The position numbers were made by a program, and so were the translations under genes. The notes under the pieces were generated by a model. It made no database searches. It had not been told where the DNA came from and saw only the letters and a list, made by a program, of their open reading frames with translations. Below, in pieces: positions 39,192 through 48,061 of a stretch of DNA of 64,000 nucleotides. Within the stretch, counting starts at the first letter, position 1. Every line of letters starts with the position of its first letter. The stretch lies in the NCBI RefSeq assembly GCF_042429435.1, contig NZ_JBHMAF010000196.1; one strand, given 5' to 3'. The DNA is from Ectobacillus funiculus. Lineage in GTDB: Bacteria > Bacillota > Bacilli > Bacillales > Bacillaceae_G.

Positions 39192-41595
39192 TCTTCCGTT
39201 AGAGGATGTAATGGGCGACCGCTTCGCCCGCTACAGTAAGTATATTATCCAAGATCGGGCATTGCCGGATGCCCGTGACGGCTTAAAGCCGGTACAACGG
39301 CGTATTCTGTATTCGATGTATGTAGAGGGAAATGTGCAAGATAAGCCGTTTCGAAAGTCGGCAAAAACAGTCGGGAATGTAATCGGTAACTACCACCCGC
39401 ATGGAGATTCTTCTGTTTACGAAGCCATGGTGCGCCTCAGCCAGGATTGGAAGGTGCGCAATGTGCTTGTGGAGATGCATGGCAATAACGGAAGCATTGA
39501 CGGCGATCCGGCCGCAGCGATGCGTTACACAGAGGCTCGCTTATCAGCAATCGCGTCTGAGCTTCTGCGCGATATCGATAAGCAAACGGTTGAATTTGTT
39601 CCCAATTTTGATGATACGAGTGAAGAGCCTGTTGTTTTGCCAGCTATGTTTCCGAGTCTTCTTGTCAACGGTTCTACAGGGATTTCCGCTGGATATGCAA
39701 CAGAGATTCCTCCTCATCATCTTGGGGAAGTAATCGATGCTGTGATCATGCGCATGGATAATTCGCTTTGTACAGTCAATGACCTGCTAACTGTTATGAA
39801 AGGGCCGGACTTTCCGACCGGGGGCATTATTCAAGGTCTGGAGGGGATTAAAAAGGCATATGAGACAGGTCGAGGGAAAATTATTATTAGGGGCAAGGCC
39901 GCTATTGAGCATATGCGCAGCGGCAAGCAGCAAATTGTTGTAACGGAAATTCCATATGAGGTAAACAAGGCGAATCTTGTCAAAAAAATGGATGATTTGC
40001 GTATCGAGAAGAAATTGGACGGCATTTCAGAGGTGCGTGACGAAACGGATCGTACTGGTCTTCGCATTGTCATTGAACTGAAAAAAGATGCAAATGCGGA
40101 GGGGATTTTAAATTATCTGTACAAAAATACAGAACTGCAAATCCCGTATAATTTTAATATGGTTGCGATTCATAACCGCCGTCCGAAGCTGCTCAGCCTG
40201 CCGCAAATATTGGATGCATACATCGCGCATCAAAAAGAGGTAGTCACAAACCGTTCCCAGTATGAACTGCGAAAAGCGCAGGATCGTCAGCATATTGTGG
40301 AGGGGCTGATGAAGGCACTTTCCATTCTGGATGAAGTCATTGCAGCAATCCGTGCGTCAAAAGATAAGCGTGATGCGAAGGACAATTTAATTGCAAAATT
40401 CGCATTTACAGAGGCGCAGGCGGAGGCAATTGTTTCATTGCAGCTATATCGTTTAACCAATACAGACATTACAGCGCTGCAAAAAGAGGCAGAAGAACTC
40501 AATGAAAAAATCAAAGAGCTGCTGCTCATTTTGAATAGTGAAAAAAAGCTTCTTCAAGTCATTAAAACAGATTTAAAGCGTGTTAAAAAAACGTATGCGG
40601 ATGAACGACGTACGCTGATTGAAGAGGAAATTGAAGAAATTAAGATTGATATGGAAGTGATGATTCCGCAGGAGGATGTCATCGTTACAATTACAAAAGA
40701 AGGTTATATGAAGCGAACAAGCTGGCGTTCTCATAATGCTTCGAATGGAAAAGATTTTGGTATGAAGGAAGGGGACCGTCTGCTTGCTCGCCTCGATATT
40801 AACACGACGGATACCGTTCTTTTGTTCACTAATAAGGGGAATTATTTGTACTTGCCTGTGTACGAGATGCCGGATATACGATGGAAGGATTTAGGTCAGC
40901 ACGTTGCGAACATTGTTTCCCTGGAAAAAGATGAGACTATGGTTGCTGCGGTTCCGGTGCAGAATTTCGAGGAAGACAACCGCTTTTTAGTATTCGTGAC
41001 AAGAAACGGAATGGTGAAGAAAACAGAACTCAAGCAGTATAAGGTGCAGCGTTATTCTAGAGCGCTCGTTGCTGTGAACGTGAAAAACGGTGATGAAGTA
41101 GTGGATGTACTGCTGACGGATGGAAATCAGGAGCTTGTACTTATTACGCACAGTGCGTATGCTTTGCGCTTTCATGAGGGGGAAGCGAGTGCTGTTGGTG
41201 TTCGTGCCGCGGGTGTGAAAGGAATGAATGTAAAGGAAGACGACTATGTAGTGAGTGGCCTTACACTGCAATCGGCTGATGATTTCCTTATTCTTGTTAC
41301 ACAGCGCGGAGGCGTGAAAAAAATGAAGGTATCTGAAATTGAGCTATCGTCTCGGGCGAAGCGTGGACATTTAATATTTAAAGAGCTAAAGGCAAATCCT
41401 TATCGGATTGTCGGAGTGGAAATAGCGGATGATGCTTATAGGATGTTCGTGAAGCTAGAGAGACGAGGCGCTGAAGAACTTGATATACAATCGTTAAAAG
41501 AAAAAGACCGTTATAGCAATGGTACGCTCATGATTGATGTGAATGAAGCTGGTACCGTTACAGAAGTTTGGAAGGTAGCTAAACAGGAAGGCTGA
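39169..41595 (+). CDS. parC: DNA topoisomerase IV subunit A (ParC)
   Basis: 808-residue DNA-cleaving subunit. Catalytic Tyr120 in AAAMRYTEARL. The quinolone-determining region HPHGDSSVYEAMVRL has Ser81 and Glu85, i.e. no resistance substitution seen. The C-terminal beta-pinwheel (residues ~500-800) carries GRS-like blades such as TKEGYMKR and TRNGMVKK. Overlaps parE, GGAGGTGGAG as ribosome site within parE. Confidence 0.97.
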   Translation: MQAEKFHDLPLEDVMGDRFARYSKYIIQDRALPDARDGLKPVQRRILYSMYVEGNVQDKPFRKSAKTVGNVIGNYHPHGDSSVYEAMVRLSQDWKVRNVLVEMHGNNGSIDGDPAAAMRYTEARLSAIASELLRDIDKQTVEFVPNFDDTSEEPVVLPAMFPSLLVNGSTGISAGYATEIPPHHLGEVIDAVIMRMDNSLCTVNDLLTVMKGPDFPTGGIIQGLEGIKKAYETGRGKIIIRGKAAIEHMRSGKQQIVVTEIPYEVNKANLVKKMDDLRIEKKLDGISEVRDETDRTGLRIVIELKKDANAEGILNYLYKNTELQIPYNFNMVAIHNRRPKLLSLPQILDAYIAHQKEVVTNRSQYELRKAQDRQHIVEGLMKALSILDEVIAAIRASKDKRDAKDNLIAKFAFTEAQAEAIVSLQLYRLTNTDITALQKEAEELNEKIKELLLILNSEKKLLQVIKTDLKRVKKTYADERRTLIEEEIEEIKIDMEVMIPQEDVIVTITKEGYMKRTSWRSHNASNGKDFGMKEGDRLLARLDINTTDTVLLFTNKGNYLYLPVYEMPDIRWKDLGQHVANIVSLEKDETMVAAVPVQNFEEDNRFLVFVTRNGMVKKTELKQYKVQRYSRALVAVNVKNGDEVVDVLLTDGNQELVLITHSAYALRFHEGEASAVGVRAAGVKGMNVKEDDYVVSGLTLQSADDFLILVTQRGGVKKMKVSEIELSSRAKRGHLIFKELKANPYRIVGVEIADDAYRMFVKLERRGAEELDIQSLKEKDRYSNGTLMIDVNEAGTVTEVWKVAKQEG

Positions 41596-41598
41596 AGA

Positions 41599-41637
41599 AA
41601 CTCTTGTCCGAAGGAATTCGGGCAGGAGTTTTTTCTT
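41599..41637 (+). terminator. Terminator of parEC
   Basis: AACTCTTGTCCG / CGGGCAGGAGTT with T-run. Confidence 0.8.
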
Positions 41638-41639
41638 TG

Positions 41640-41773
41640 CACTTTAGGAAAGTATAAATTTCTAGCTGGATGCCAATTCGACGTAGCGAGAAATTTTAGG
41701 AATAAAGGATAAGGGCAACTACGCCTCTGTCTTCGCCCAAAGGCAGGGCCCGCCAATCGGCGAGTTTTCTTTA
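41640..41773 (+). repeat. Dispersed structured repeat, copy R14
   Basis: Outer CACTTTA / TAAAGG, inner TTTCT / AGAAA, CTACGCCTCTGTCTTCGCC, closing CCCGCC AATC GGCGAG TTTTCTTTA. Close in sequence to R6 and R18. Confidence 0.92.
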
Positions 41774-41781
41774 TAAAATAA

Positions 41782-41822
41782 ACTTTCCCGGGCGTTGTCC
41801 AGCTCCCGCGGTCTGCTCCAGC
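41782..41822 (+). repeat. Module B repeat, copy 3
   Basis: CTTTCCCGGGCGTTGTCCAG CTCCCGCGGTCTGCTCC: like the copies at 30701 and 36833 but GC-richer. It resembles the TTGTCCAGCTCC-type intergenic repeats I know from other Bacillaceae genomes. Confidence 0.65.
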
Positions 41823-42013
41823 CTCCAGAATATACGGAAGCCCTCCATGTTCGGAAAAATAGTGTTAATTCCTGCGAAAGGTATAACGCTGCCTTTTTTT
41901 GTCACAAATTTGTAACATTTTGCAGAACCAATGTCGAGAAACGTAAAAAAATCTAGAATGATAGTAGGTTGTACAAATGAAATGCTTCCTGTATCATTTA
42001 ACTAAATATTTAT

Positions 42014-42028
42014 AAAATTCAGAAAAAC
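42014..42028 (+). promoter_or_regulatory. CodY-box-like sequence before livJ
   Basis: AAAATTCAGAAAAAC matches 11 of 15 bases of AATTTTCWGAAAATT, just upstream of the ribosome site. Branched-chain amino acid transporters are typical CodY targets. Confidence 0.35.
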
Positions 42029-42042
42029 AAGGGGGTAACAGG

Positions 42043-43251
42043 GTGGCTTTTAAAAAAGGAATGGCACTAGCTTTGTCCGCAGCGCTGGTATTTGGAGTTT
42101 TGGCAGGTTGTGCTAGCAAGACGGAGCAAACGGGAGCAAGCACATCGTCAGGCAGTGACGGAAAGGTCATTAAGATTGTGACGCAGTCTCCATTATCAGG
42201 CGGATCTGCAACGCAAGGGGAAGCAATTAAGCTTGGAGCGCAATTACAAATAGAGGAACAAAAAGAGGCGTTTAAAAAGCTTGGATTTGAGCTGCAGCTC
42301 GTTCCATATGATGACCAAGCCGACCCGAAAAAAGGCGTAGCCAATGCCCAGTTGGTTGGTGCAGATAAAGCTGTTCTCGGTGTAGTGGGGCATATGAACT
42401 CCGGAGTAGCGATTCCCTCTTCAGAAGTATATGAGAAGAACAACCTTGTTATGGTATCTCCAACAAATACAGCAACGGAGGTTACAGACCGTAAATTAAA
42501 ATCGGTAAATCGCATTTGTGCCCGTGATGATTTCCAAGGTCCAGCGGGTGCAGAATACGCAGTCCAAACGTTGAAGGCAAAGAGTATTTTTGTTATTGAT
42601 GATAAAACAGCCTACGGTACAGGATTGGCAACGGCATTTAAGAAGGCTGCCGAGAAGCTTGGTGCACAAATAGCAGGTTATGAATCGATTACAGTGGGTG
42701 AAAAGGACTTTAACGGTGTATTGAATAAAGTGCTTGCGAAAAAGCCTGACTTAATTTATTTCGGCGGTTTATATGCGGAAGGTGGATTGCTCCTGAAGCA
42801 GGCGCGTGAGAAAGGTATTACAATTCCGTTTATGGGCGGTGATGGCTTAGATTCTGGTACGCTAGTAGAAATCGCAGGAACAGCAGCAAAAAATACATTT
42901 TATACGTCAATTGCGGCTGACCCAGCAAAAACAGAGAAGGGCAAAAAGTTTATTGAGGATTACAAAAAGAAATTTAACAAAGAGGTTGAAGGGTACTCTG
43001 CTTACGGCTATGATGCTGCGGGGGTTGTTCTACAGGGAATTAAAGATGCAATTGCGGCAAACGATAATAAGCTTCCGACTCGCGAGCAGGTGCGCGATGC
43101 CGTTCGCAGCATTCAAAACTATGAAGGTGCTGTAACGAAGGTTGGCTTTGACGAAAAAGGAGATAATAAGTTTTCAAAAATCTACATTTATAAATTAAAT
43201 GAATCGAAATATCCTGGTACTCAAGAAGGAGAGGTAAGCAATACGAAATAA
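42043..43251 (+). CDS. livJ: Branched-chain amino acid ABC transporter, substrate-binding lipoprotein
   Basis: 402-residue type I periplasmic-binding-fold lipoprotein. Signal peptide ends VLAGCAS (lipobox, Cys23); mature part starts with an STSSGSDG linker, then IKIVTQSPLSGGSATQGEAI. Binds Leu/Ile/Val or a related amino acid for LivHMGF. GTG start with AAGGGGG upstream. First gene of the liv operon, separated from livH by 109 bp with a partial hairpin, which may leave more lipoprotein than permease transcript. Confidence 0.95.
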   Translation: MAFKKGMALALSAALVFGVLAGCASKTEQTGASTSSGSDGKVIKIVTQSPLSGGSATQGEAIKLGAQLQIEEQKEAFKKLGFELQLVPYDDQADPKKGVANAQLVGADKAVLGVVGHMNSGVAIPSSEVYEKNNLVMVSPTNTATEVTDRKLKSVNRICARDDFQGPAGAEYAVQTLKAKSIFVIDDKTAYGTGLATAFKKAAEKLGAQIAGYESITVGEKDFNGVLNKVLAKKPDLIYFGGLYAEGGLLLKQAREKGITIPFMGGDGLDSGTLVEIAGTAAKNTFYTSIAADPAKTEKGKKFIEDYKKKFNKEVEGYSAYGYDAAGVVLQGIKDAIAANDNKLPTREQVRDAVRSIQNYEGAVTKVGFDEKGDNKFSKIYIYKLNESKYPGTQEGEVSNTK

Positions 43252-43254
43252 AAC

Positions 43255-43291
43255 GAAAAAGAGGTGTGGAAAGTATTCCATGCCTCTTTCC
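43255..43291 (+). terminator. Attenuating hairpin between livJ and livH
   Basis: AAAGAGGTGTGGAA / TTCCATGCCTCTTT followed by only CC: likely a partial terminator or 3' stabiliser for the livJ message. Confidence 0.65.
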
Positions 43292-43360
43292 ATTATCCAC
43301 TCATCTGAAGTTGTTTGGTGGTGTGAAAAATAGAGAAATCATTAAAAGAGGAGGGAGAAC

Positions 43361-44347
43361 ATGCTAGCAGAAGTACTTCATACGTTACCACAAGTATTGC
43401 TTGATGGCTTAACATTAGGTACAGTATATGCCATCGTCGCACTGGGCTATACGATGGTATATGGAATTCTAGAGCTCATTAACTTTGCGCACGGGGAAAT
43501 TTTTATGACGGGTGCTTTTATTGGAACAGCAATTTTTCTCACGATGGCAGGATTCGGCTGGATTGGAGCCATGCCAGCAATTCTTACGCTTATTCTGGTT
43601 CTCGTAGCATCATCGATAGTAACGGGAGTGTTAGGAATGGGAATTGAGCGGGTTGCTTATCGACCGCTTCGGAAAGCGCCAAAACTGATCACGCTTATTA
43701 CAGCTATTGGAGTTTCTTTCTTGCTGCAGGATATAGTTCGTTTTATTACAGAATTTAAGAAAGGGAACTATATTATTACAGCTCCTTCTTTATTTACAGA
43801 CCAAGTTACAATTCATACATCTTCTATGCTATCAGTCTTTAACAATGCGCAAATGAGGTCATCCTCTTTTATTCTCATTATGATAGCTATTGTGATGATG
43901 GTTGCGCTCGATTTCTTTGTGAACAGAACAAGATGGGGTATGGCAATGCGTGCTGTGGCACAGGATCGTGAAACTGCAGCGTTAATGTCTGTAAACGTGA
44001 ATAAAGTAATTTCGCTCACGTTTTTTATAGGCTCTGCTCTTGGCGGTGCCACAGGCGTTTTGTTTGCTATCCAATATGGAACAATCGATCCGTATATCGG
44101 CTTTATTCTTGGGATGAAGGCTTTTACAGCCGCAGTTATGGGCGGTATTGGCAATATTCGTGGTGCGATGGTTGGAGGTGTTTTACTCGGTGTAATCGAG
44201 ATGTTCGCATCCGCTAACTTATCGGTACTTACTCACGGTGTGCTAGCCGCAGAATACAAGGACGTTTTCGCGTTTGTGATCTTAATCATTGTCCTTATCT
44301 TTAAGCCTGAGGGACTCTTCGGTAAAGCAGTTATCGAGAAAGTGTAG
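43361..44347 (+). CDS. livH: Branched-chain amino acid permease LivH
   Basis: 328-residue inner-membrane permease of the LivH type, about eight helices. Conserved LGTVYAIVALGYTMVYGILELINFAHGEIFMTGAF and, in the ATPase-contact loop, RAVAQDRETAALMSVNVNKV. AGGAGGGAG ribosome site. Followed 10 bp later by livM. Confidence 0.95.
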   Translation: MLAEVLHTLPQVLLDGLTLGTVYAIVALGYTMVYGILELINFAHGEIFMTGAFIGTAIFLTMAGFGWIGAMPAILTLILVLVASSIVTGVLGMGIERVAYRPLRKAPKLITLITAIGVSFLLQDIVRFITEFKKGNYIITAPSLFTDQVTIHTSSMLSVFNNAQMRSSSFILIMIAIVMMVALDFFVNRTRWGMAMRAVAQDRETAALMSVNVNKVISLTFFIGSALGGATGVLFAIQYGTIDPYIGFILGMKAFTAAVMGGIGNIRGAMVGGVLLGVIEMFASANLSVLTHGVLAAEYKDVFAFVILIIVLIFKPEGLFGKAVIEKV

Positions 44348-44357
44348 GTGAGAGCAG

Positions 44358-45638
44358 ATGAAAACATTGCTGAAACAATTACAAGAAAGTGCAATCTTGC
44401 AGATGATTGTACTCACGCTATACATTGTGATTACTTCTCTTAGTCTCTATCTAGCGGAAAAATCAGTGACAGCTTTTTTGCTTCTATTATTCTCGCTTTT
44501 GCTGCTATATTATACAAAGTTTTCAGTAAAGATAAAGTGGGCGCTAGGATTGTTCGTAATGATTGTGCTGCTTCCATTTACCGCAAGTGCTGGTCCGGCA
44601 TATGAATCGTACATGGAAGTAGCGACTTTAGTCGGTATTTATGTAGCAATGGCTCTCGGACTAAACGTTGTTGTCGGCTTTACTGGTCTTTTAGACTTGG
44701 GCTTCGTCGCTTTCTTTGCGGTTGGTGCTTATACATACGGTATTTTTGCGACAGGACAAGCCCAGAATTTTATGCCGTTTGGAGAATACCCGCTTTCAGG
44801 AGAAAGCTTTTGGCTGTTTCTTGTGATTGGCGGATTGATTGCAGCATTATTCGGAGTAATCCTGGGGATTCCGGTTCTTCGTGTCAAAGGTGATTACTTA
44901 GCGATTGTAACGCTTGGCTTTGGTGAAATTATCCGCATTGTGTTCAATAACCTAGACAAGCCAGTCAACATTACAAACGGTGCAATGGGGCTTTCCTCGA
45001 TTCAGGCACCATCCTTGTTTGGTCTTACCTTGAATAATTCAAGTCAGTTTTATTACGTTGTAATTGCTATTTTGTTATTCGTTATTTTTGCTGTCAGCCG
45101 CTTGGAGCATTCTAAAATTGGCCGTTCTTGGAAGGCTGTACGTGAAAATGAAATTGCTGCGCAAGCGATGGGCATCAATCTTGTGCGTGCAAAGCTGCTT
45201 GCATTTGCCATCGGTGCTTCCTTCTCCGGCATGATGGGTGTTGTATTTGCCGGTAAACAAGCATTTATTGACCCGACCAGCTTTACGCTCATGGAGTCTA
45301 TCACGATTCTTGTTATGGTGATTTTAGGAGGCATGGGCAGTGTGCCAGGTGTTATTTTGGGCGCCGCTATCATGACTATTTTGAATTTGCAAGTACTAAC
45401 AGAGCTGACAAATTGGCTGAATCAAGTAACCCAATCCGGTGCTTTCGCAGTTCCCGAAGCTTTATCTCCAGCTAAAATGCAGCGTTTTATCTTTGGCGGT
45501 ATCTTAATTCTGTTTGCGATCTATCGTCCGCAAGGGCTTATTCCGGCAAAGAATCCAGTTTTTAACGAAGCAGAGCTAAAGGGAAGCGCAAAGGTAGGGG
45601 TAGTGGAAAAATCAGAAGATAAGGTCTTTGGATCCTAA
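44358..45638 (+). CDS. livM: Branched-chain amino acid permease LivM
   Basis: 426-residue second permease, with an N-terminal extension of three helices before the LivM core (IYVAMALGLNVVVGFTGLLD). Coupling loop GRSWKAVRENEIAAQAMGIN present. Ends with a charged cytoplasmic tail. GTGAGAG upstream. Confidence 0.95.
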   Translation: MKTLLKQLQESAILQMIVLTLYIVITSLSLYLAEKSVTAFLLLLFSLLLLYYTKFSVKIKWALGLFVMIVLLPFTASAGPAYESYMEVATLVGIYVAMALGLNVVVGFTGLLDLGFVAFFAVGAYTYGIFATGQAQNFMPFGEYPLSGESFWLFLVIGGLIAALFGVILGIPVLRVKGDYLAIVTLGFGEIIRIVFNNLDKPVNITNGAMGLSSIQAPSLFGLTLNNSSQFYYVVIAILLFVIFAVSRLEHSKIGRSWKAVRENEIAAQAMGINLVRAKLLAFAIGASFSGMMGVVFAGKQAFIDPTSFTLMESITILVMVILGGMGSVPGVILGAAIMTILNLQVLTELTNWLNQVTQSGAFAVPEALSPAKMQRFIFGGILILFAIYRPQGLIPAKNPVFNEAELKGSAKVGVVEKSEDKVFGS

Positions 45639-45653
45639 GGGGAGGGAAAGTAT

Positions 45654-46427
45654 ATGTCCATTTTACAAGTATCCCATTTGACAAAGCGGTTTGGCGGTGT
45701 TGTCGCTGCAAAAGACATTTCGATGACAGTCGAAAACGGATCTATTACCGCGGTGATCGGTCCGAATGGTGCCGGAAAAACAACATTTTTTAATATGATT
45801 ACAGGGGTATATAAACCAGACGAGGGAGAAATTTGGCTTGGAAACCAATCGCTTGTTGGTTTAAAGGCGCATGATATTTCAAAGCGCGGAATCGCTCGTA
45901 CCTTTCAGAATATTCGTTTGTTTGGCAGTATGACGGTACTTGAAAATGTGATGGTGGGCTTGCATAATCATATCAAAGGCGGGCTGTTTGGGATATTGCT
46001 GAATGTACCGAGCATTCGCCGTGAGGAGAGGGAAGCGCAAAAGGAAGCCTATCGTTTGCTTGAATACGTTGGATTAGCGCAATTTTTGAATGAAGAAGCG
46101 CAAAATCTTTCTTACGGTGCGCAGCGCCGCTTAGAGCTCGCTCGCGCTCTTGCCGCAAAGCCAAAGGTGTTATTGCTGGATGAACCAGCAGCAGGAATGA
46201 ACCCGAAGGAAACAAAAGAGCTGACAGAGTTAATTTATTGTGTGAGGAAGGAGTTTGATGTAACAATTATTCTAATTGAGCATGACATGAAGCTGGTTAT
46301 GGAAATTTCTGAGCATATTATCGTTCTCGATCATGGAGAGAAAATTGCTGAAGGAGGGCCTCTCGACATCCGAAGCAACCCTAAGGTGATTGAAGCATAT
46401 CTTGGAAAAAACGCGCTCGCGCAGTAA
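45654..46427 (+). CDS. livG: Branched-chain amino acid ABC ATPase LivG
   Basis: 257-residue ATPase: Walker A GPNGAGKTT, signature here SYGAQRRLELARAL (divergent from LSGGQ, normal for LivG), Walker B VLLLDEPAAGMNP, H-loop IEHDMKLV. Pairs with LivF. GGGGAGGG ribosome site. Confidence 0.95.
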   Translation: MSILQVSHLTKRFGGVVAAKDISMTVENGSITAVIGPNGAGKTTFFNMITGVYKPDEGEIWLGNQSLVGLKAHDISKRGIARTFQNIRLFGSMTVLENVMVGLHNHIKGGLFGILLNVPSIRREEREAQKEAYRLLEYVGLAQFLNEEAQNLSYGAQRRLELARALAAKPKVLLLDEPAAGMNPKETKELTELIYCVRKEFDVTIILIEHDMKLVMEISEHIIVLDHGEKIAEGGPLDIRSNPKVIEAYLGKNALAQ

Positions 46428-46444
46428 AGAACGGGAGGGATTTT

Positions 46445-47146
46445 ATGTTACAGCTTGTAGACGTCCATGCCTATTATGGCGGAATTCATGCATTAAAAGG
46501 ATTGAATATGACAGTGGAGAAAGGAGAGATTGTTACGCTAATTGGCAGCAATGGAGCAGGAAAATCTACTACATTGAAGACAATTAGCGGACAGGTTATC
46601 CCTAAGACAGGAAAAGTGTTGTTTCATGGAGGGGATATTACGAAACAGCCGCCGCATCTTACGGCGCTGTCAGGAGTTGCGCACGTTCCAGAAGGCCGCC
46701 GCATTTTTCCTCGCTTAACCGTACTTGAAAATCTCGAAATGGGTGCTTTTTCTGTAAAGGATAAGAAGATTATCAAGGACCGGATGGAGCGGGTGTTTCA
46801 CTATTTTCCGCGTATAAAGGAACGGTTGAGTCAAAAAGGCGGAACGATGAGCGGCGGCGAGCAGCAAATGCTTGCAATCGGCCGTGCGTTAATGAGCCAA
46901 CCGGACTTACTTATGCTAGATGAGCCTTCTATGGGACTTGCGCCGATTGTTGTAGAGCAAATTTTTGAAATCATTACAGAGTTAAACAAAGAAGGCATGA
47001 CGATTTTACTTGTTGAGCAAAACGCCTATCAAGCACTTCAAATCGCACATCGCGGTTATATTATCCAAACGGGTGAAATTAAAATGGCTGGCTTGGGAAA
47101 AGAGTTAATCAATGATGATATCGTAAAAGAAGCATACTTGGCTTGA
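46445..47146 (+). CDS. livF: Branched-chain amino acid ABC ATPase LivF
   Basis: 233-residue ATPase: Walker A GSNGAGKST, signature MSGGEQQMLAIGRAL, Walker B LLMLDEPSMGLAP, VEQNAYQAL H-loop replaced by Gln as usual for LivF. 17 bp after livG, GGGAGGG ribosome site. Last gene of the operon. Confidence 0.95.
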   Translation: MLQLVDVHAYYGGIHALKGLNMTVEKGEIVTLIGSNGAGKSTTLKTISGQVIPKTGKVLFHGGDITKQPPHLTALSGVAHVPEGRRIFPRLTVLENLEMGAFSVKDKKIIKDRMERVFHYFPRIKERLSQKGGTMSGGEQQMLAIGRALMSQPDLLMLDEPSMGLAPIVVEQIFEIITELNKEGMTILLVEQNAYQALQIAHRGYIIQTGEIKMAGLGKELINDDIVKEAYLA

Positions 47147-47149
47147 CAT

Positions 47150-47192
47150 AAGCATCCTCTCCGTGAATGGAGGGGCTGTTGGCTTTTGTAAA
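47150..47192 (+). terminator. Terminator of the liv operon
   Basis: AAGCATCCTCTCC / GGAGGGGCTGTTGGCTTTT: imperfect stem around GTGAAT with short T-run. Confidence 0.6.
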
Positions 47193-47261
47193 AAGGGCAT
47201 TGAGAAAATAGCCGCTGATAAAACAAAGAGAAGTAGAACGTCTTAAGGAAGGAAGAACATC

Positions 47262-47654
47262 ATGGATTATCTTTTATTCGTATATGGAACGCTTCGAAAG
47301 GGGGAAAAAAATCATTATTTAATTCGCAAGGCGGAGTGTATAGAACAAAATGTATATATATATGGATCGATGTATGATACAGGAGCTGGTTATCCAGCCA
47401 TTCGGTTAGACGCCAGCCAGAAGGTATGTGGGGAATTGTATAGGATTGATGATGAGATGCTGAGGATAGTAGACCGTCTAGAGGGATATCGGCCTGAAAG
47501 AAACGAAAATTTGTATGAAAGAATACATATACAGGTCTTTGCAGAGGACAGGGAATACGAGGCTCTTGTATATGTTGCAGGCGCTTCGCTCAATGATTTA
47601 ACAGACTGTATTCAGAGTGGAGACTGGGTGGAGTATAGGAAGAAGCGTATATGA
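47262..47654 (+). CDS. Gamma-glutamylcyclotransferase-like (AIG2/GGCT) protein
   Basis: 130-residue GGCT-fold protein. VYGTLRKGEKNHYLI is the substrate-binding loop signature; GELYRIDDEMLRIVDRLEGY contains the acidic catalytic-type Glu. Family members cleave gamma-glutamyl-amines or peptides; the substrate here is unknown. GGAAGGAAG precedes the ATG. Monocistronic. Confidence 0.88.
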   Translation: MDYLLFVYGTLRKGEKNHYLIRKAECIEQNVYIYGSMYDTGAGYPAIRLDASQKVCGELYRIDDEMLRIVDRLEGYRPERNENLYERIHIQVFAEDREYEALVYVAGASLNDLTDCIQSGDWVEYRKKRI

Positions 47655-47680
47655 TTGGGCGATAAAGTTTGTACAAAAGC

Positions 47681-47709
47681 TTGTTTCTTCATATACTCTA
47701 TGGTATGAT
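47681..47709 (+). promoter_or_regulatory. Promoter of candidate small RNA
   Basis: TTGTTT (47681-47686), 17-bp spacer, TATGAT (47704-47709). Confidence 0.5.
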
Positions 47710-47715
47710 GATGAA

Positions 47716-47833
47716 GCGATGAGCTGAATTGCATAAGTCGAAGAACATGCTTATAAAGCAAAACGTTTGGATGTGGCCTTACGGTTTTTCGCCGCAATAC
47801 GCAGACGCCTATGTACATAGGCGTCTTTTTATT
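47716..47833 (+). ncRNA. Candidate small RNA of about 115 nt
   Basis: The interval from the predicted start near 47716 to a strong terminator (AGACGCCTATG / CATAGGCGTCT plus TTTTTATTTTT, 47801-47833) has no ORF with a ribosome site. Own promoter plus own terminator in an otherwise empty spacer suggests a small RNA. No known family was recognised. The rest of 47834-47960 shows nothing. Confidence 0.4.
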
Positions 47834-47964
47834 TTTGTATTAAAATTATTGAATTCAACATAAAAAGTTTGTTATTTCTATCAACGGAAACTTCGCATTG
47901 GGGTTTTACTATGGCTCACCGTAAAATGAAGAACATTACTGCTTTTATTAGATAAGGAATTTCA

Positions 47965-47978
47965 TGTAAGCGTATTAC
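47965..47978 (+). promoter_or_regulatory. cre-like site 1
   Basis: TGTAAGCGTATTAC shares the TGTAAGCG core of the CcpA cre consensus; its 3' half departs from the consensus. It lies upstream of two TATAAT boxes (47992, 48002). Confidence 0.4.
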
Positions 47979-48022
47979 TATCCATATTTGTTATAATTAG
48001 GTATAATTTTGATGCGGATTAA

Positions 48023-48036
48023 TGTAAGCGGTTTAA
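48023..48036 (+). promoter_or_regulatory. cre-like site 2
   Basis: TGTAAGCGGTTTAA matches TGNAANCGNWNNCW except for one position. It lies downstream of the -10 candidates and 26 bp before the oxidoreductase gene, a classic roadblock place for CcpA. Confidence 0.5.
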
Positions 48037-48061
48037 TAGAATTTGTGAAGGGAACTAATTC

